Shown here: piece by piece, positions 17,876-26,014 of the stretch
Numbering within the stretch: position 1 is the first letter of the stretch
Layout of the letters: every line of letters starts with the position of its first letter
Source: Pseudomonadota bacterium
GTDB lineage: Bacteria > Pseudomonadota > Gammaproteobacteria > Steroidobacterales > Steroidobacteraceae
Length of the DNA: 64,000 nt
Direction of reading: 5' to 3'
Assembly (NCBI GenBank): GCA_025357635.1
Contig: JANXOV010000144.1
Coordinates: 28,482-92,481, forward strand
Position numbers and translations under genes: made by a program
The notes under the pieces: model-generated
Told to the model about the DNA's origin: nothing
Seen by the model: the letters and a program-made list of their open reading frames with translations, nothing else
The model's database searches: none

Positions 17876-18283
17876 TCAGGCTGGCCGAAATGCATAGGTG
17901 GTCACGCTACTGCCGTCAGGATCGGTGCGCAGCGCAATGACAGTGAGCCTCATCGGCATGCCGATGCGCAGCTGATCGAATGCCACACCGGTCAGCCGGC
18001 CTTCCACGATGACCGCGTCCGGCAGTTCGACATAGCCGACGGCGAAGGGCTCGAAACTTTCCGGTCCTGCGTAGGGCGGAGATTTTGGTCTGAAGCGCTG
18101 AATGGTGTAGGACCACAGCGTGCCGGCGCTGGGCAGCGCGCAGGCCTGAAACTGCTCATCGTTCGCATCCAGCGGGAACACGATGCGCCCGGTTTGCCGA
18201 TGCCTGCCGCCGATCAGGTGCGGAACGGGCTCGGTTTCGAAGACCTGAGGAGCGATGGGCTGCGATCTCATGCGATCAAGCAT
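17876..18283 (-). CDS. DUF35 OB-fold protein with degenerate zinc ribbon
   Basis: The 135-residue protein has the C-terminal OB fold typical of DUF35 (LWSYTIQRFRPKSPPY; PFAVGYVELPDAVIVEGRL). The N-terminal rubredoxin-like ribbon is degenerate: GGRHRQTGRIVFP stands where CxxC is expected, and only one Cys follows, so zinc binding is doubtful. DUF35 proteins are partners of thiolase-like enzymes in acyl-CoA side-chain cleavage. ATG at 18283 is preferred; TTG at 18301 and ATG at 18271 are alternatives. It is the first gene of a minus-strand unit running to the E2 gene at 12101. Confidence 0.82.
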   Translation of the reverse strand: MLDRMRSQPIAPQVFETEPVPHLIGGRHRQTGRIVFPLDANDEQFQACALPSAGTLWSYTIQRFRPKSPPYAGPESFEPFAVGYVELPDAVIVEGRLTGVAFDQLRIGMPMRLTVIALRTDPDGSSVTTYAFRPA

Positions 18284-18324
18284 CGTTGACTGCGCCGCCA
18301 AGCGCAGCTGTGAAAAAGACTAGG

Positions 18325-19122
18325 TCAATGCCCCAGGCTGATGGCGCGCTCGCTCACGGCGCCCAGATATCCCAGCTGCGAGGCCTTGAACAGGGTCTGA
18401 CTGCGATTCACCGCGTCGAGTTTGACGGCCGCGTTGTGGATATGGAAGCGGATGGTCGCGCAGCTGCGGTGAATGATGGTGGCGATTTCCTGATCGGTCT
18501 TGCCCAGCGCCGCCCAGCGCAGGCATTCGACCTCGCGTTTGCTCAGGCGCACATCGGAGCGGATCAGGCTCTGCTTGCTGCGGACTTTGACGTAGCTGCA
18601 CACAAATCGGCGCGCCCACAGCTCCAGGGTATCCGCGTGTGCAGCAAACTCGCGCGACAGCTCGATGCGTTGCGGCTCGATCGGGCTGAAGCTCACCGCC
18701 GCGATCTGACCGAAGGGCAGGTGAATGGGCACCACGATGGCTGCCTCGGACATGGCTCGATTGCAAAAATCGGCGAGGTCGAGTGATTCGATGTGCGGGT
18801 TGCGCTGCCGCGTGTGGATGCCGTGCTTGTTGCACCAGAAGGGTTCGCTCTCGTAGCGGCAGGCGATGACCAGCGGGGAGGTCAGTGCAATGCGGGTGTT
18901 TTCCCACCACCGCTGGGCAGGCCCGACCCAGCCGAAAACCTCGGAGGCGAGCACGGCACCCTGCTCATCCAGCATGGGATGCTTGGAGGCGATGTTGGCG
19001 CTCGGCGCGGTTCGCAGGCCCGCCAGCGCCAGAGACGCGTGATGCAATACTTCCGCCGCGGGGCGAATGTCCGCAAGCGAGCGTATGGTCAGCCGGTCGA
19101 CCAAATCCTGAGCTGTCGACAC
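18325..19122 (-). CDS. LuxR-type transcriptional regulator (solo)
   Basis: The 265-residue protein ends in a GerE/LuxR helix-turn-helix: LSKREVECLRWAALGKTDQE, then a recognition helix with SCATIRFHIHNAAVKLDAVN (about 196-255). The N-terminal about 180 residues look like an autoinducer-binding fold (WWENTRIALTSPLVIACRYE... FCNRAMSEAAIVVPIHLPFG), but there is no luxI gene in the window. A GTG at 19122 was chosen as start; the open frame goes further upstream without a family-like sequence. It lies between the DUF35/thiolase unit and the divergent acyl-CoA dehydrogenase, so it probably controls one or both, perhaps sensing a pathway acyl-compound. Confidence 0.85.
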   Translation of the reverse strand: MSTAQDLVDRLTIRSLADIRPAAEVLHHASLALAGLRTAPSANIASKHPMLDEQGAVLASEVFGWVGPAQRWWENTRIALTSPLVIACRYESEPFWCNKHGIHTRQRNPHIESLDLADFCNRAMSEAAIVVPIHLPFGQIAAVSFSPIEPQRIELSREFAAHADTLELWARRFVCSYVKVRSKQSLIRSDVRLSKREVECLRWAALGKTDQEIATIIHRSCATIRFHIHNAAVKLDAVNRSQTLFKASQLGYLGAVSERAISLGH

Positions 19123-19273
19123 CCGTTCATTCCCCGTCGAGGCCGCTGGGCGGCTGCAAGGCCTGCGATTGTAGGCGTCGGGCCTGTGCCCGGCTAGTGG
19201 CTTTGCCAGTCGCGTGCCGCGCAAAAACGTGGTGTCGTTGGATACAGAGCGGCAACGGTTGGGGAATGCGCAG

Positions 19274-20386
19274 ATGCAGTTCAGCCTTAACGATGAACAG
19301 GTTATGTTGCAATCACTGGTCCAGCGGCTGGTGACGGAGCAGTACGCGCCCGGCAAGCGCGCGGCCTACCGTGCCACCGCAACCGGCTACTCGGCCGGCA
19401 ATTGGGCGCAGATGGCCGAATTGGGCGTGCTGGCTGCCCCGTTTTCGCCCGAGCAGGGCGGTCTGGCCGGCGGGCTGGTGGAAATCATGGTGCTGATGGA
19501 AGCCCTGGGGCGGGGCCAGGTGGTCGAACCGGTGCTCGAGCAGGTGGTCACGCCAGGGCGATTGATTTCGTACGCCCAGAGAGCAGACCTTGAGGCGCCG
19601 TGGCTGCATCGCCTCATGAGCGGCGAGGCGCATGTGGCGGTGGCGCATTTCGAACAGGCGGCCGGTTTCGAGTTGGACGATGTCAGGACGCTCGCCCGCA
19701 GCGCCGCTTCTGGCGTGCGGCTTGACGGGGAAAAAACGGTTGTGCTGGGTTGCGGGGGCGCCGAGGTCTTCATCGTTTCCGCGCGCACGCCTGGTTCGGC
19801 CGGCGCCGACGGCATCGGCTTTCACTTCGTCGATCGCGATGCGCCGGGTTTGAAGATCACTCCTTTTCGGATCGCGGACGGATCCGTGGCGGCGAGACTG
19901 CGGCTGGAGGATGTGCCGGTCCGCGAAACACTCAAGGTGAATTTCGACGGTTTTCTTCGCGCCGTGGATGACTCGCGCATCGCGGCCTGCGCCGAGATGC
20001 TCGGCATCATGAGCACCTTGTTCGAAGCGACGCTGGATCATGTGCGCACGCGCAAACAGTTCGGCGTGCCGCTGGGCAGCTTTCAGGTGATCCAGCATCG
20101 GCTGGCCGATTTGTACGTGCTGCTGGAACAGTCGCGTTCACAGCTGTACCGCGCCGCGCTCAGCGGCGAGCAGGGGCGGGCGCAGCCGGCGGCGGTGGCG
20201 GGAATGAAGAGCTATGTCAGCGCCGCGGCGCTGGAGATGGGCGAGCAATGCATCCATCTGCACGGCGGCATGGGCATCACGGATGAGCTGATGATCGGTC
20301 ACGGGCATAAGCGGCTGCTGGTGCTGGCTGCGATGTTCGGCGACGCCGATCACTCGCTGCAGCGCTTCGCGCGCTTTGCGCATTGA
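19274..20386 (+). CDS. Acyl-CoA dehydrogenase (second, shorter type)
   Basis: The 370-residue protein starts MQFSLNDEQVMLQSLVQRLV and has RKQFGVPLGSFQVIQHRLAD plus the C-terminal LHGGMGITDELMIGHGHKRL. It lacks the standard flavin-contact TEP/SETGAGSD sequence, having AHFEQAAGFELDDVRT instead, as in divergent subunits of heteromeric steroid-type dehydrogenases. It may therefore be the partner of the dehydrogenase at 15537; this is inference. It is divergent from the LuxR gene and converges with the SnoaL gene. Confidence 0.88.
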   Translation: MQFSLNDEQVMLQSLVQRLVTEQYAPGKRAAYRATATGYSAGNWAQMAELGVLAAPFSPEQGGLAGGLVEIMVLMEALGRGQVVEPVLEQVVTPGRLISYAQRADLEAPWLHRLMSGEAHVAVAHFEQAAGFELDDVRTLARSAASGVRLDGEKTVVLGCGGAEVFIVSARTPGSAGADGIGFHFVDRDAPGLKITPFRIADGSVAARLRLEDVPVRETLKVNFDGFLRAVDDSRIAACAEMLGIMSTLFEATLDHVRTRKQFGVPLGSFQVIQHRLADLYVLLEQSRSQLYRAALSGEQGRAQPAAVAGMKSYVSAAALEMGEQCIHLHGGMGITDELMIGHGHKRLLVLAAMFGDADHSLQRFARFAH

Positions 20387-20405
20387 GCGCGCAAGGCGCG
20401 CCTGA

Positions 20406-20819
20406 TCACTCGCGGTGAACGTTGCGGAAACTGCGCTTCAGGAACAACCACTTGCCGCCGCGCTTGACCACCACGTCCTCGTAGCGGCCGCGATCGCGCT
20501 TGGTCGTGCCGGCGGCGTCTTTGTAGACCTCGGAATTGTAGGAGCGCACCTTTGCGGTATCGCCGCTGATTTCGATCGAACCCGGCGTGGCGACGAATAC
20601 GATGCCGGGGAAGTTCGTCATCGCTGCCTTCCACATCTCCACGATCTGCTTGCGACCTTTGACCGTGCCCACCTGCGGGTAGTCCGGCAGCTCCCATACG
20701 CCATCCTCGGCCCAGGTGGCTCCCCAGGCCTCGGCATCGACGCGGCACACGGCATCGGCATAGGTTTCGAGCAGCTCGCGGATCGCAAGGCGATCTTCAA
20801 AGGCGCCGGCAAAGGGCAT
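20406..20819 (-). CDS. SnoaL-like/NTF2-fold protein
   Basis: The 137-residue protein shows the NTF2-like cone fold pattern: RLAIRELLETYADAVCRVDA, then WGATWAEDGVWELP and a C-terminal KWLFLKRSFRNVHRE. Members in catabolic clusters act as small isomerases, hydratases or dehydratases, or as beta-subunit-like partners of Rieske oxygenases. The acyl-CoA synthetase gene is 12 bases upstream, so it is in that transcript. Its substrate cannot be told. Confidence 0.82.
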   Translation of the reverse strand: MPFAGAFEDRLAIRELLETYADAVCRVDAEAWGATWAEDGVWELPDYPQVGTVKGRKQIVEMWKAAMTNFPGIVFVATPGSIEISGDTAKVRSYNSEVYKDAAGTTKRDRGRYEDVVVKRGGKWLFLKRSFRNVHRE

Positions 20820-20831
20820 CGCAATTCTCCT

Positions 20832-22367
20832 TCAGCTCTTGGGGCGAAACGACTCGCGCAATTCTCGACGTAAAATCTTCCCCGCCGCATTGCGCGGCAG
20901 CGCCGCCACGAACTCGATGCGCTTTGGACACTTGTAGCGCGCGATCCGCGTGCGCGCGAATTCGATGATGCTCTGCGCCTGCCGGTCTTCCTCGCTGCGC
21001 GGCACGACCACGGCGGTCACTACTTCGCCCCAGGTGGCGTCGGACACGCCGATGACGGCGACGTCGAACACGCCCGGGTGCGAACGGATCGCATTTTCCA
21101 CTTCGGCGGGGTAGACGTTTTCCCCGCCGGTGATGATCATGTCCTTGACCCGGTCGCGCAGGAATAGATAGCCATCCTGGTCGATGAAGCCCGCATCGCC
21201 GGTGCGCAGCCAGCCCTGCGCGTCGAGGGTCTTCGCCGTTTCCTCGGGTCTGCCGAAATAGCCGCTCATATTGGCGATGGAGCGGGTGAGAATCTCACCG
21301 GTCTCACCGCTCTTGCAGGGGCGCCCCTGCGCATCGCAAATCTTCAGCGCGACGCCGGGCAGCGGCACGCCCACAGAGTTCAGGCGCGCTCCGCGAGCGG
21401 GGTCATGATCCTCGGGCGGCAGCGCGACGATGGTGCCCGAGGTTTCCGTCATGCCGTACATCTGCACGAAGCCGCAGCCGAATACCTGCATCGCTTCATC
21501 CAGCAACGCGGCCGGCATGGGCGCGCCGCCATAGCAGATGTGGCGCAGGAAGGAAAAATCGCTCGTGCGCGCCTGCGGGTGGCGGATGGCGATCTGAATG
21601 GCGGTGGGCACCATCATGATCTTGTTGATGCGGTGCTCGACCATCAATTCGAACACGGCATGCGGATCGAAATCCGCGCTGACCACGCCCGTGGCGCCGC
21701 TCATCAAGGACCAGATGCCCCAACCGGTGCCGCTGATGTGCGCGGCCGGCATGGCGATCAGGCTGATGTCCTCGCTCGACCAGGTGTACCAGGGCGGCAT
21801 CGTGTCCGGCGTCATGCCGGCACGCAGGCCGAACAGGCTCTGGTGCGTGAGCACCACGCCCTTGGGCCGCCCGGTCGTTCCGGAGGTGTACAACTGCAGT
21901 GCCGCGTCGGTGACTGCGGCCTGGTGATGCGGATTGGAGGCCACCTGCGCGTCGCGCCAGGCTGCAAAGCCGTCGCGCCCCGCGTTGTCGAGCCGCACGA
22001 TGCGCGGCGCGATCTGCGTGGCGGTGGCTTCGAAGCCGTGTTCGGCGAGCAGCCATTTGGGCTGGCAATCCTCGATGAGATCGGCCACTTCGGGTGCAGC
22101 GAGCCGCCAGTTGATGGGCGCCATGACGGCGCCGGTCTTGGCTGCGCCAAGCAGTGCTTCGAAATAGTGCAGGGAGTTCTTGCCCAGATAGGCGACGCGA
22201 TCGCCGGGCAGCACGCCGGCACTGATCAGTCCATTGGCAACCTGGCAGGCATGCCGCTCCAGTTCACCGAAACTCAGCGCCCCGCCGGCGCCGCGCAACG
22301 CGATCTTTGCGCCGCGCTCCGCGACGTGCTGCCGCGCGATGTTTCCGAGTGTGATGCCCGCCTGCAT
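20832..22367 (-). CDS. AMP-dependent acyl-CoA synthetase (class I adenylate-forming)
   Basis: The 511-residue enzyme activates a carboxylic acid to its CoA ester. It has the ATP/AMP motif LYTSGTTGRPKGVVLTHQS (about 162-180), the A5-type QMYGMTETSGTIVALP, the hinge region GWLRTGDAGFIDQDGYLFLR and the C-terminal catalytic Lys in NAAGKILRRELR. Long-chain FadD-like proteins of terpenoid and steroid catabolism look like this. It would be the entry step for the island's substrate. It is followed by the SnoaL gene and preceded by the Rieske gene with 26 bases between. Confidence 0.92.
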   Translation of the reverse strand: MQAGITLGNIARQHVAERGAKIALRGAGGALSFGELERHACQVANGLISAGVLPGDRVAYLGKNSLHYFEALLGAAKTGAVMAPINWRLAAPEVADLIEDCQPKWLLAEHGFEATATQIAPRIVRLDNAGRDGFAAWRDAQVASNPHHQAAVTDAALQLYTSGTTGRPKGVVLTHQSLFGLRAGMTPDTMPPWYTWSSEDISLIAMPAAHISGTGWGIWSLMSGATGVVSADFDPHAVFELMVEHRINKIMMVPTAIQIAIRHPQARTSDFSFLRHICYGGAPMPAALLDEAMQVFGCGFVQMYGMTETSGTIVALPPEDHDPARGARLNSVGVPLPGVALKICDAQGRPCKSGETGEILTRSIANMSGYFGRPEETAKTLDAQGWLRTGDAGFIDQDGYLFLRDRVKDMIITGGENVYPAEVENAIRSHPGVFDVAVIGVSDATWGEVVTAVVVPRSEEDRQAQSIIEFARTRIARYKCPKRIEFVAALPRNAAGKILRRELRESFRPKS

Positions 22368-22393
22368 GCATCGTTCTTTAAGGGCCGGCCGCG

Positions 22394-23566
22394 CTACAGC
22401 ACCGGTTTGGGAAGGGACGCATCATCCTGCAGATACCAGTTCACCCATTCGTGAAAATATTGATTGCCGCGCTCATTGTGGCCAAACACCAGATTGTCGA
22501 ATGCGTGGGCCTGAAGCCCTTTCTGGATGTCCATGCCGATGACGTAGTCCTCGTTATAGGTGACATCGCGCAGGAAGTTGATCATGGTTTCGATGCCGGC
22601 GCGATCCGCATCGTCCGTGGGTGGAGCGCGGCGCGCATACAGCAGCACCGTGCGGTTCTTGTCCGGTGTCGGTCCGGGGAACAGCTGTGCAATCTGCGCC
22701 AGCTCCGGTGCGAGAAATGCCGATACGTTGGGAAAGAAGATGCGTACGAAATCGAAACCGTTGTTTTCCTGGTCGCCCCAGGTCTCTCGCGGCAGTTCTT
22801 TCAGTTTGCCGATGCTGCGCTGGGGGAAGCCGATGCGCAGGTGCGGACCGAACGCTTCATAGTGCGTCACGTTGGCCGGCGTGCGCGGAAAAATGGTCTG
22901 CGGATGGAGCTTGGCGAAGTGATACCCCTCCAGATAGCCGTCGAAGGCGATTTTCCAATTGGCGCCCTCGATCACCCGCGACCCGAGGAAATTCCAGTTC
23001 GCCAGATCGGCCGCTTCGTAGTCCAGCAAGAATTTGCCGTAGTACGCATCCAGGTCCAGCGGGGCGTTGGGGGTGAGGGAGACGAAAATCATCCCGGCGC
23101 GTTCTTCGCAGGGCAGTTCGCTCAGCCGCTTGGACTGCTTGTCGATTTCGCCGAATTTCTGCGCATCGGCCACGCTGATGAGCTTGCCGTCATTGGCATA
23201 GGTCCAGCCGTGGTAGGCGCAGGAGAAGCGTGCGCAATTGCCGTGACCTTCTTTGGCGATGGGCGCGCCGCGATGGCTGCAGACGTTGAAGAATGCGTGG
23301 CACCTGCCGCCCTTGTCGCGCGTGATGAGCAGGGGCAGTCCCAGCGCATCCATCGCCTTGTAGTCGCCCGGCTTGGGCATTTCGCAGCTCAAGGCCAGCA
23401 TGAGCGGCACGCGCTTGAAGATCAGCTCGACTTCGGCGTGCCATTGGTCAGGATCAGTGTAGCTGCGCGTGGGCACCGACAAAATTTTGTCGGTCATGAA
23501 GGTTTTGTCGTTCTCGACGTAGTCGAGCATGACCTGCGCAATATCGCCGATGTGTTGGCGGTCCAT
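22394..23566 (-). CDS. Rieske non-heme iron oxygenase, alpha subunit (first)
   Basis: The 390-residue protein has the Rieske ligands CSHRGAPIA and CAYHGWTYAN (CxH...CxxH, about 96-118). The catalytic facial triad includes the two His in EGYHFAKLHPQT and an Asp in the C-terminal segment. It hydroxylates an organic substrate using O2 and electrons from a separate ferredoxin/reductase. ATG at 23566 is the start; the longer frame lies in the preceding SDR gene. No reductase, ferredoxin or beta subunit gene is beside it, so it probably borrows electrons from elsewhere or is a homotrimeric alpha-only enzyme. Confidence 0.93.
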   Translation of the reverse strand: MDRQHIGDIAQVMLDYVENDKTFMTDKILSVPTRSYTDPDQWHAEVELIFKRVPLMLALSCEMPKPGDYKAMDALGLPLLITRDKGGRCHAFFNVCSHRGAPIAKEGHGNCARFSCAYHGWTYANDGKLISVADAQKFGEIDKQSKRLSELPCEERAGMIFVSLTPNAPLDLDAYYGKFLLDYEAADLANWNFLGSRVIEGANWKIAFDGYLEGYHFAKLHPQTIFPRTPANVTHYEAFGPHLRIGFPQRSIGKLKELPRETWGDQENNGFDFVRIFFPNVSAFLAPELAQIAQLFPGPTPDKNRTVLLYARRAPPTDDADRAGIETMINFLRDVTYNEDYVIGMDIQKGLQAHAFDNLVFGHNERGNQYFHEWVNWYLQDDASLPKPVL

Positions 23567-23577
23567 GGGTTGCTCCG

Positions 23578-24369
23578 TCAGGCCTTGCCGGTTGCCTTGG
23601 CGATGGACTGGGCCATGTCCTGCTTGGTGGGGTTGGTGCGCAGCGTCAGTCCGCCGTTGACCTGGAGGTTTTCGCCGGTCATGAAGCACTCATCGCTCGC
23701 CAGCCACACGGCCGCCGCGGCGATATCCTCCGAGGTGCCGATGCGGCCGAGCGGATAGCCCTTGAGGAAGGAGTCGAACAGGCCCGGAATGGCCTTGCCC
23801 TGCGCGGTCATCGGCGTGTCGGTCAGGCCCGGGGAGATGGAATTGGCGCGGATGCGCTGTCGGCCGAACTCGTTCGCCACGCAGCGGATCACGTGGTCGG
23901 TGCCGGCCTTGGTGCCCATGTAGGCGGCGTGATCGTTGAGCATGATTTTGGCCGTGGCCGAGCTGATCTGAATGATCGAGCCGCCCTTGGGCATGGACTT
24001 GATCATGGTCTGAAAAAACTGGAAGGGGCCGATGTATTGTAGAGCGGTCATCTGCAGCAGTTCTTCGCCAGTGGTTTCCAGGAAGGGCTTGAGCAGGCCC
24101 CAGCCGGTGGCGTTCACGGCGATGGAAATGCTGCCCATGGTCTGCAGTGCCGTTCTGGCCAGCGCTTCCAGGTCGGCCAGGCGCGTGATGTCGCATTGAG
24201 CGGCATGTCCGCCGATTTCGGCGGCGAAGCGCTGCAGCTCGTCCATCTTGCGCCCGGCCACCAGCACCTGCGCGCCTTCTGCGCGAAAGCGGCGCGCGAT
24301 GACCTGCGCCATGTTGCCGCGATTGCCGGCGCCGAGTACCACTGCACATTGACCGTTGAGTCGTCCCAT
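23578..24369 (-). CDS. Short-chain dehydrogenase/reductase (SDR 1)
   Basis: The 263-residue SDR has an enoyl-reductase-like cofactor motif (VVLGAGNRGNMAQVIARRF), catalytic Ser in QISSATAKIM and Tyr/Lys in AAYMGTKAG. C-terminal GENLQVNGGLTLRTN is also typical. It begins the minus-strand unit SDR-Rieske-synthetase-SnoaL and is divergent from SDR 2 over a 152-base region. It oxidises or reduces an alcohol/ketone, probably a product of the oxygenase. Confidence 0.9.
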   Translation of the reverse strand: MGRLNGQCAVVLGAGNRGNMAQVIARRFRAEGAQVLVAGRKMDELQRFAAEIGGHAAQCDITRLADLEALARTALQTMGSISIAVNATGWGLLKPFLETTGEELLQMTALQYIGPFQFFQTMIKSMPKGGSIIQISSATAKIMLNDHAAYMGTKAGTDHVIRCVANEFGRQRIRANSISPGLTDTPMTAQGKAIPGLFDSFLKGYPLGRIGTSEDIAAAAVWLASDECFMTGENLQVNGGLTLRTNPTKQDMAQSIAKATGKA

Positions 24370-24521
24370 AGGCTGCTATGGTTGCGCAGGATCCAGCGCA
24401 TATGCAACTGTTGCGAACGTTAGGTTCGAGGGCGCGAATCCTATTCAAAACGCCAGTAGCGCGGCTTGCCGCTTTGGCCGAGCATCGGTAAGAATCGCAT
24501 CCGCTCAACGGGAGAAGGCAT

Positions 24522-25280
24522 ATGGATCTGGGTTTGAAAGGCAAGAAAGTCATATTGACCGGCGGCAGCCGCGGTATCGGCCGCGCCGCGCTCGACATCT
24601 TCGCGGCGGAGGGCTGCGATGTGGCCTTTTTCTCACGCAATCAGGCGCAGGTGGACGACACGGTGAAAGCGCTGTCGACACACGGCCACAAGGTGTACGG
24701 ATCCACCTTCGACATGAACGACATGTCTGGCTATGCGGCCTGGCTCAAGGGCGCGGCGGAGCAGCTCGGCGGATGCGACATTTTCGTCCCTGGCGCCAGT
24801 TCCTCGGGTTCGCAGGCCACGGGCGATTGGAAGAAGACCGTGGACTTCGATCTGTTGGGCACGGTTCAGGGCTGCGAGGCGCTGCAGCCCTATCTGAAGA
24901 AGTCCGGCTCCGGCTCGGTGATCATCATGTCGAGCACCGCCGCGTTTGAAACATTCCTCGTGCCGCAAGCCTTCAACGCCATCAAGGCGGCGCTGCTCAC
25001 CTACAGCAAGCAATTAAGCCAGGCGTGGGGCCCGAAGGGCATTCGCGTCAACGCAGTGTCACCGGGGCCCATCACTTTTCCGACCGGCAATTGGGAAACC
25101 ATCAAGACGGCCGCGCCGGCGCTGTATGAGTCCACGCTTGGCCAGTTTGCGCTGGGCCGGTTTGGCGTGCCCGAAGATGTGGCACGAACCATCGTGTTTC
25201 TGGCCAGCCCGGCCTCCGGCTACACCACCGGCACCAACGTCGTGGTCGACGGCGGCTATACCAAACGGGTTCAGTTTTAA
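24522..25280 (+). CDS. SDR-family protein with catalytic Tyr replaced by Phe (SDR 2)
   Basis: The 252-residue protein has the cofactor motif LTGGSRGIGRAAL (12-24) and the C-terminal TGTNVVVDGGYTKR. The catalytic motif reads FNAIK (Phe151-Lys155; codon TTC at 24972) instead of YxxxK, and the NNAG segment is PGASS. Related SDRs have Tyr in this spot. The catalytic Ser region VIIMSSTAAF is kept. It could be inactive, a binding or regulatory protein, or do chemistry not needing Tyr. RBS-like GGGAGAAGG lies before the ATG. It is a single gene converging with SDR 3. Confidence 0.85.
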   Translation: MDLGLKGKKVILTGGSRGIGRAALDIFAAEGCDVAFFSRNQAQVDDTVKALSTHGHKVYGSTFDMNDMSGYAAWLKGAAEQLGGCDIFVPGASSSGSQATGDWKKTVDFDLLGTVQGCEALQPYLKKSGSGSVIIMSSTAAFETFLVPQAFNAIKAALLTYSKQLSQAWGPKGIRVNAVSPGPITFPTGNWETIKTAAPALYESTLGQFALGRFGVPEDVARTIVFLASPASGYTTGTNVVVDGGYTKRVQF

Positions 25281-25300
25281 GCGCAGTTCAATCGGGGCCG

Positions 25301-26014
25301 TTACTGCGCCTGCATCGCACCGCCGTCGACGAAGAATCCCTGCCCGCTCATGAAGCGCGCATCGTCGGAGGCAAGGAAGGCGATGACGTCAGCAATGTCC
25401 TGCGGTTGCCCAAGCCGGCCTAGGGCCGCCTTGTGTTCCCAATAGTCTTTGAACTGCGGCATGGCGGTGAAGGCGGGCGCGGTCATCGGCGTCTCGATGG
25501 CGCCGGGCTGCAGACAATTGACGGTGATGCCAAAGGGTCCGAGTTCGCAGGCGATGGAGCGCGTCATGCCGAGCACGGCGTGCTTGGATGTGCCGTAGGC
25601 CACCAGTCCCGCGGCGCCGAAGCGTGACATCGTGGAGCCGATGGTGATGATGCGGCCGCGGCGGGACTTCTTCAGCGGTTCCACGGCGGCACGAATGATG
25701 CGAAACACGGCGGTGACGTTCACCGCCAATACCTGATCCCAGTATTCATCCGTGTGGTCTGCGAGCGGCGCGAACGCGCTGATGCCGGCGCAGGGGACGA
25801 GAATGTCCAGGCCGCCGAGGCGAGCAACCGCCTCGGCCACCAGTATTTCTGAAATGCCCGGAGCGGTCACATCAGCGATGCGCCCGACTTCACCGGCGCG
25901 GTCTACCGTATACACCTGAGCGCCGTCCGCGGTCAGTCGCGCCGCCGTCGCCGCACCGATGCCCGAGCCGGCGCCGGTCACGAGTGCGACGCGCCCGTGC
26001 AGCGCCGCGCTCAT
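25301..26014 (-). CDS. Short-chain dehydrogenase/reductase (SDR 3)
   Basis: The 237-residue classical SDR shows [16 protein letters not shown], Ser in TIGSTMSRFG and the YGTSK active site, followed by TVNCLQPGAIETPMT. The ATG at 26014 overlaps the stop of the upstream MDR gene (ATGA), so the two are coupled. Substrate unknown; context suggests a hydroxy intermediate of the acid pathway. Confidence 0.92.
   Translation of the reverse strand: MSAALHGRVALVTGAGSGIGAATAARLTADGAQVYTVDRAGEVGRIADVTAPGISEILVAEAVARLGGLDILVPCAGISAFAPLADHTDEYWDQVLAVNVTAVFRIIRAAVEPLKKSRRGRIITIGSTMSRFGAAGLVAYGTSKHAVLGMTRSIACELGPFGITVNCLQPGAIETPMTAPAFTAMPQFKDYWEHKAALGRLGQPQDIADVIAFLASDDARFMSGQGFFVDGGAMQAQ

Noticed and set aside
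20387..20401. GCGCGC-AAG-GCGCGC inverted repeat between convergent genes as a terminator
   Set aside because: Short stem, no T tract, and such repeats are expected by chance at this GC content.
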